Source of the DNA: an uncultured Rhodopila sp.
GTDB lineage: Bacteria > Pseudomonadota > Alphaproteobacteria > Acetobacterales > Acetobacteraceae
Reading direction: 5' to 3'
DNA length: 64,000 nt
Assembly (NCBI RefSeq): GCF_903944925.1
Contig: NZ_CAJATU010000086.1
Coordinates: forward strand, 1 to 64,000
Each line of letters starts with the position of its first letter. The stretch's first letter is position 1. Made by a program: the position numbers and the translations under genes. Under the pieces are notes generated by a model. It was given only the letters and a program-made list of their open reading frames with translations. It searched no databases and was not told where the DNA came from. Below, piece after piece: positions 63,958 through 64,000 of this stretch.

Positions 63958-64000
63958 ATGGATTCGATGATTCAACGCGGCCGCCGCACCGACGAACGCG
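63958..64000 (+). CDS. start of an unidentified gene, truncated by the window end
   Basis: ATG 63958 opens a frame reading MDSMIQRGRRTDER up to the window end, with a weak AGGAA site 15 bases upstream. It does not resemble the N-terminus of LpxA. Only 14 codons are visible, so no function can be given and the call is tentative. Confidence 0.3.
   Translation, partial: MDSMIQRGRRTDER

Overview
The window is GC-rich chromosomal DNA from an alphaproteobacterium, most likely of the Rhodospirillales/Acetobacteraceae type. The evidence is the block rpsB-tsf-pyrH-frr-uppS-cdsA-dxr-rseP-bamA-ompH-lpxD-fabZ (51.1-63.7 kb), together with GapR/DUF2312, DUF1285, HemJ, DUF1244 and MoxR-DUF58-DUF4159 genes that are typical of that class. 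I found no rRNA, tRNA, CRISPR array, complete insertion sequence or prophage.

Layout. 0-0.24 kb: a frameshifted relic of a plasmid-type RepA replication protein. 0.26-4.5 kb: enoyl-CoA hydratase, an HhH base-excision glycosylase and a small secreted protein on the minus strand, divergent from an OmpR/EnvZ-type two-component pair. 4.6-7.5 kb: an accessory patch of unknown genes, including a lipoprotein with a poly-Gly tail and a coiled-coil protein with an AT-hook. 7.5-8.35 kb: a TIM-barrel sugar isomerase/epimerase. 8.5-21.5 kb: DUF2760 and a short Hsp70, then about 7.6 kb of accessory genes (DUF1254/DUF1214, HigA relic, VapBC, arylsulfatase, outer-membrane barrel, second HigA relic, DUF2283/broken DUF4258), then the long Hsp70-DUF3731 and a HCX5R phosphatase. 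22.7-29 kb: an M16 peptidase and a four-gene Aae-type efflux operon. 29-35 kb: HemJ, HAD hydrolase, class II DAHP synthase, nicotinate phosphoribosyltransferase, CreA, Nudix and DUF1285.

35-42 kb: a four-gene translationally coupled operon, MoxR ATPase, DUF58, BatA-like/DUF4159 and a large membrane protein, followed by a BrnT toxin with an Xre-type antitoxin. 42.6-49 kb: pyruvate kinase and glycerate kinase (one minus-strand operon), DUF1244, GapR, a Ser/Thr-rich protein and a CoxG-CoxD pair with no CoxE. 49-51 kb: decaying small genes and an OmpA-like protein. 51.1-64 kb: the conserved translation, isoprenoid, phospholipid and outer-membrane biogenesis block. It links ribosome function (S2, EF-Ts, RRF), UMP kinase, undecaprenyl-PP and CDP-diacylglycerol synthesis, DXP reductoisomerase, site-2 protease, BamA, a Skp-like chaperone and lipid A acylation.

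Two sequence-level signals run through the window. The 10-bp palindrome GCCGATCGGC occurs 12 times, against well under one expected from base composition. A family of intergenic inverted repeats with a CCATCCACG / CGTGGATGG core occurs at least four times. The most system-like novelty is the DUF2760-Hsp70-Hsp70/DUF3731 module, here split by a toxin-antitoxin-rich cargo segment bounded by two related HigA relics.
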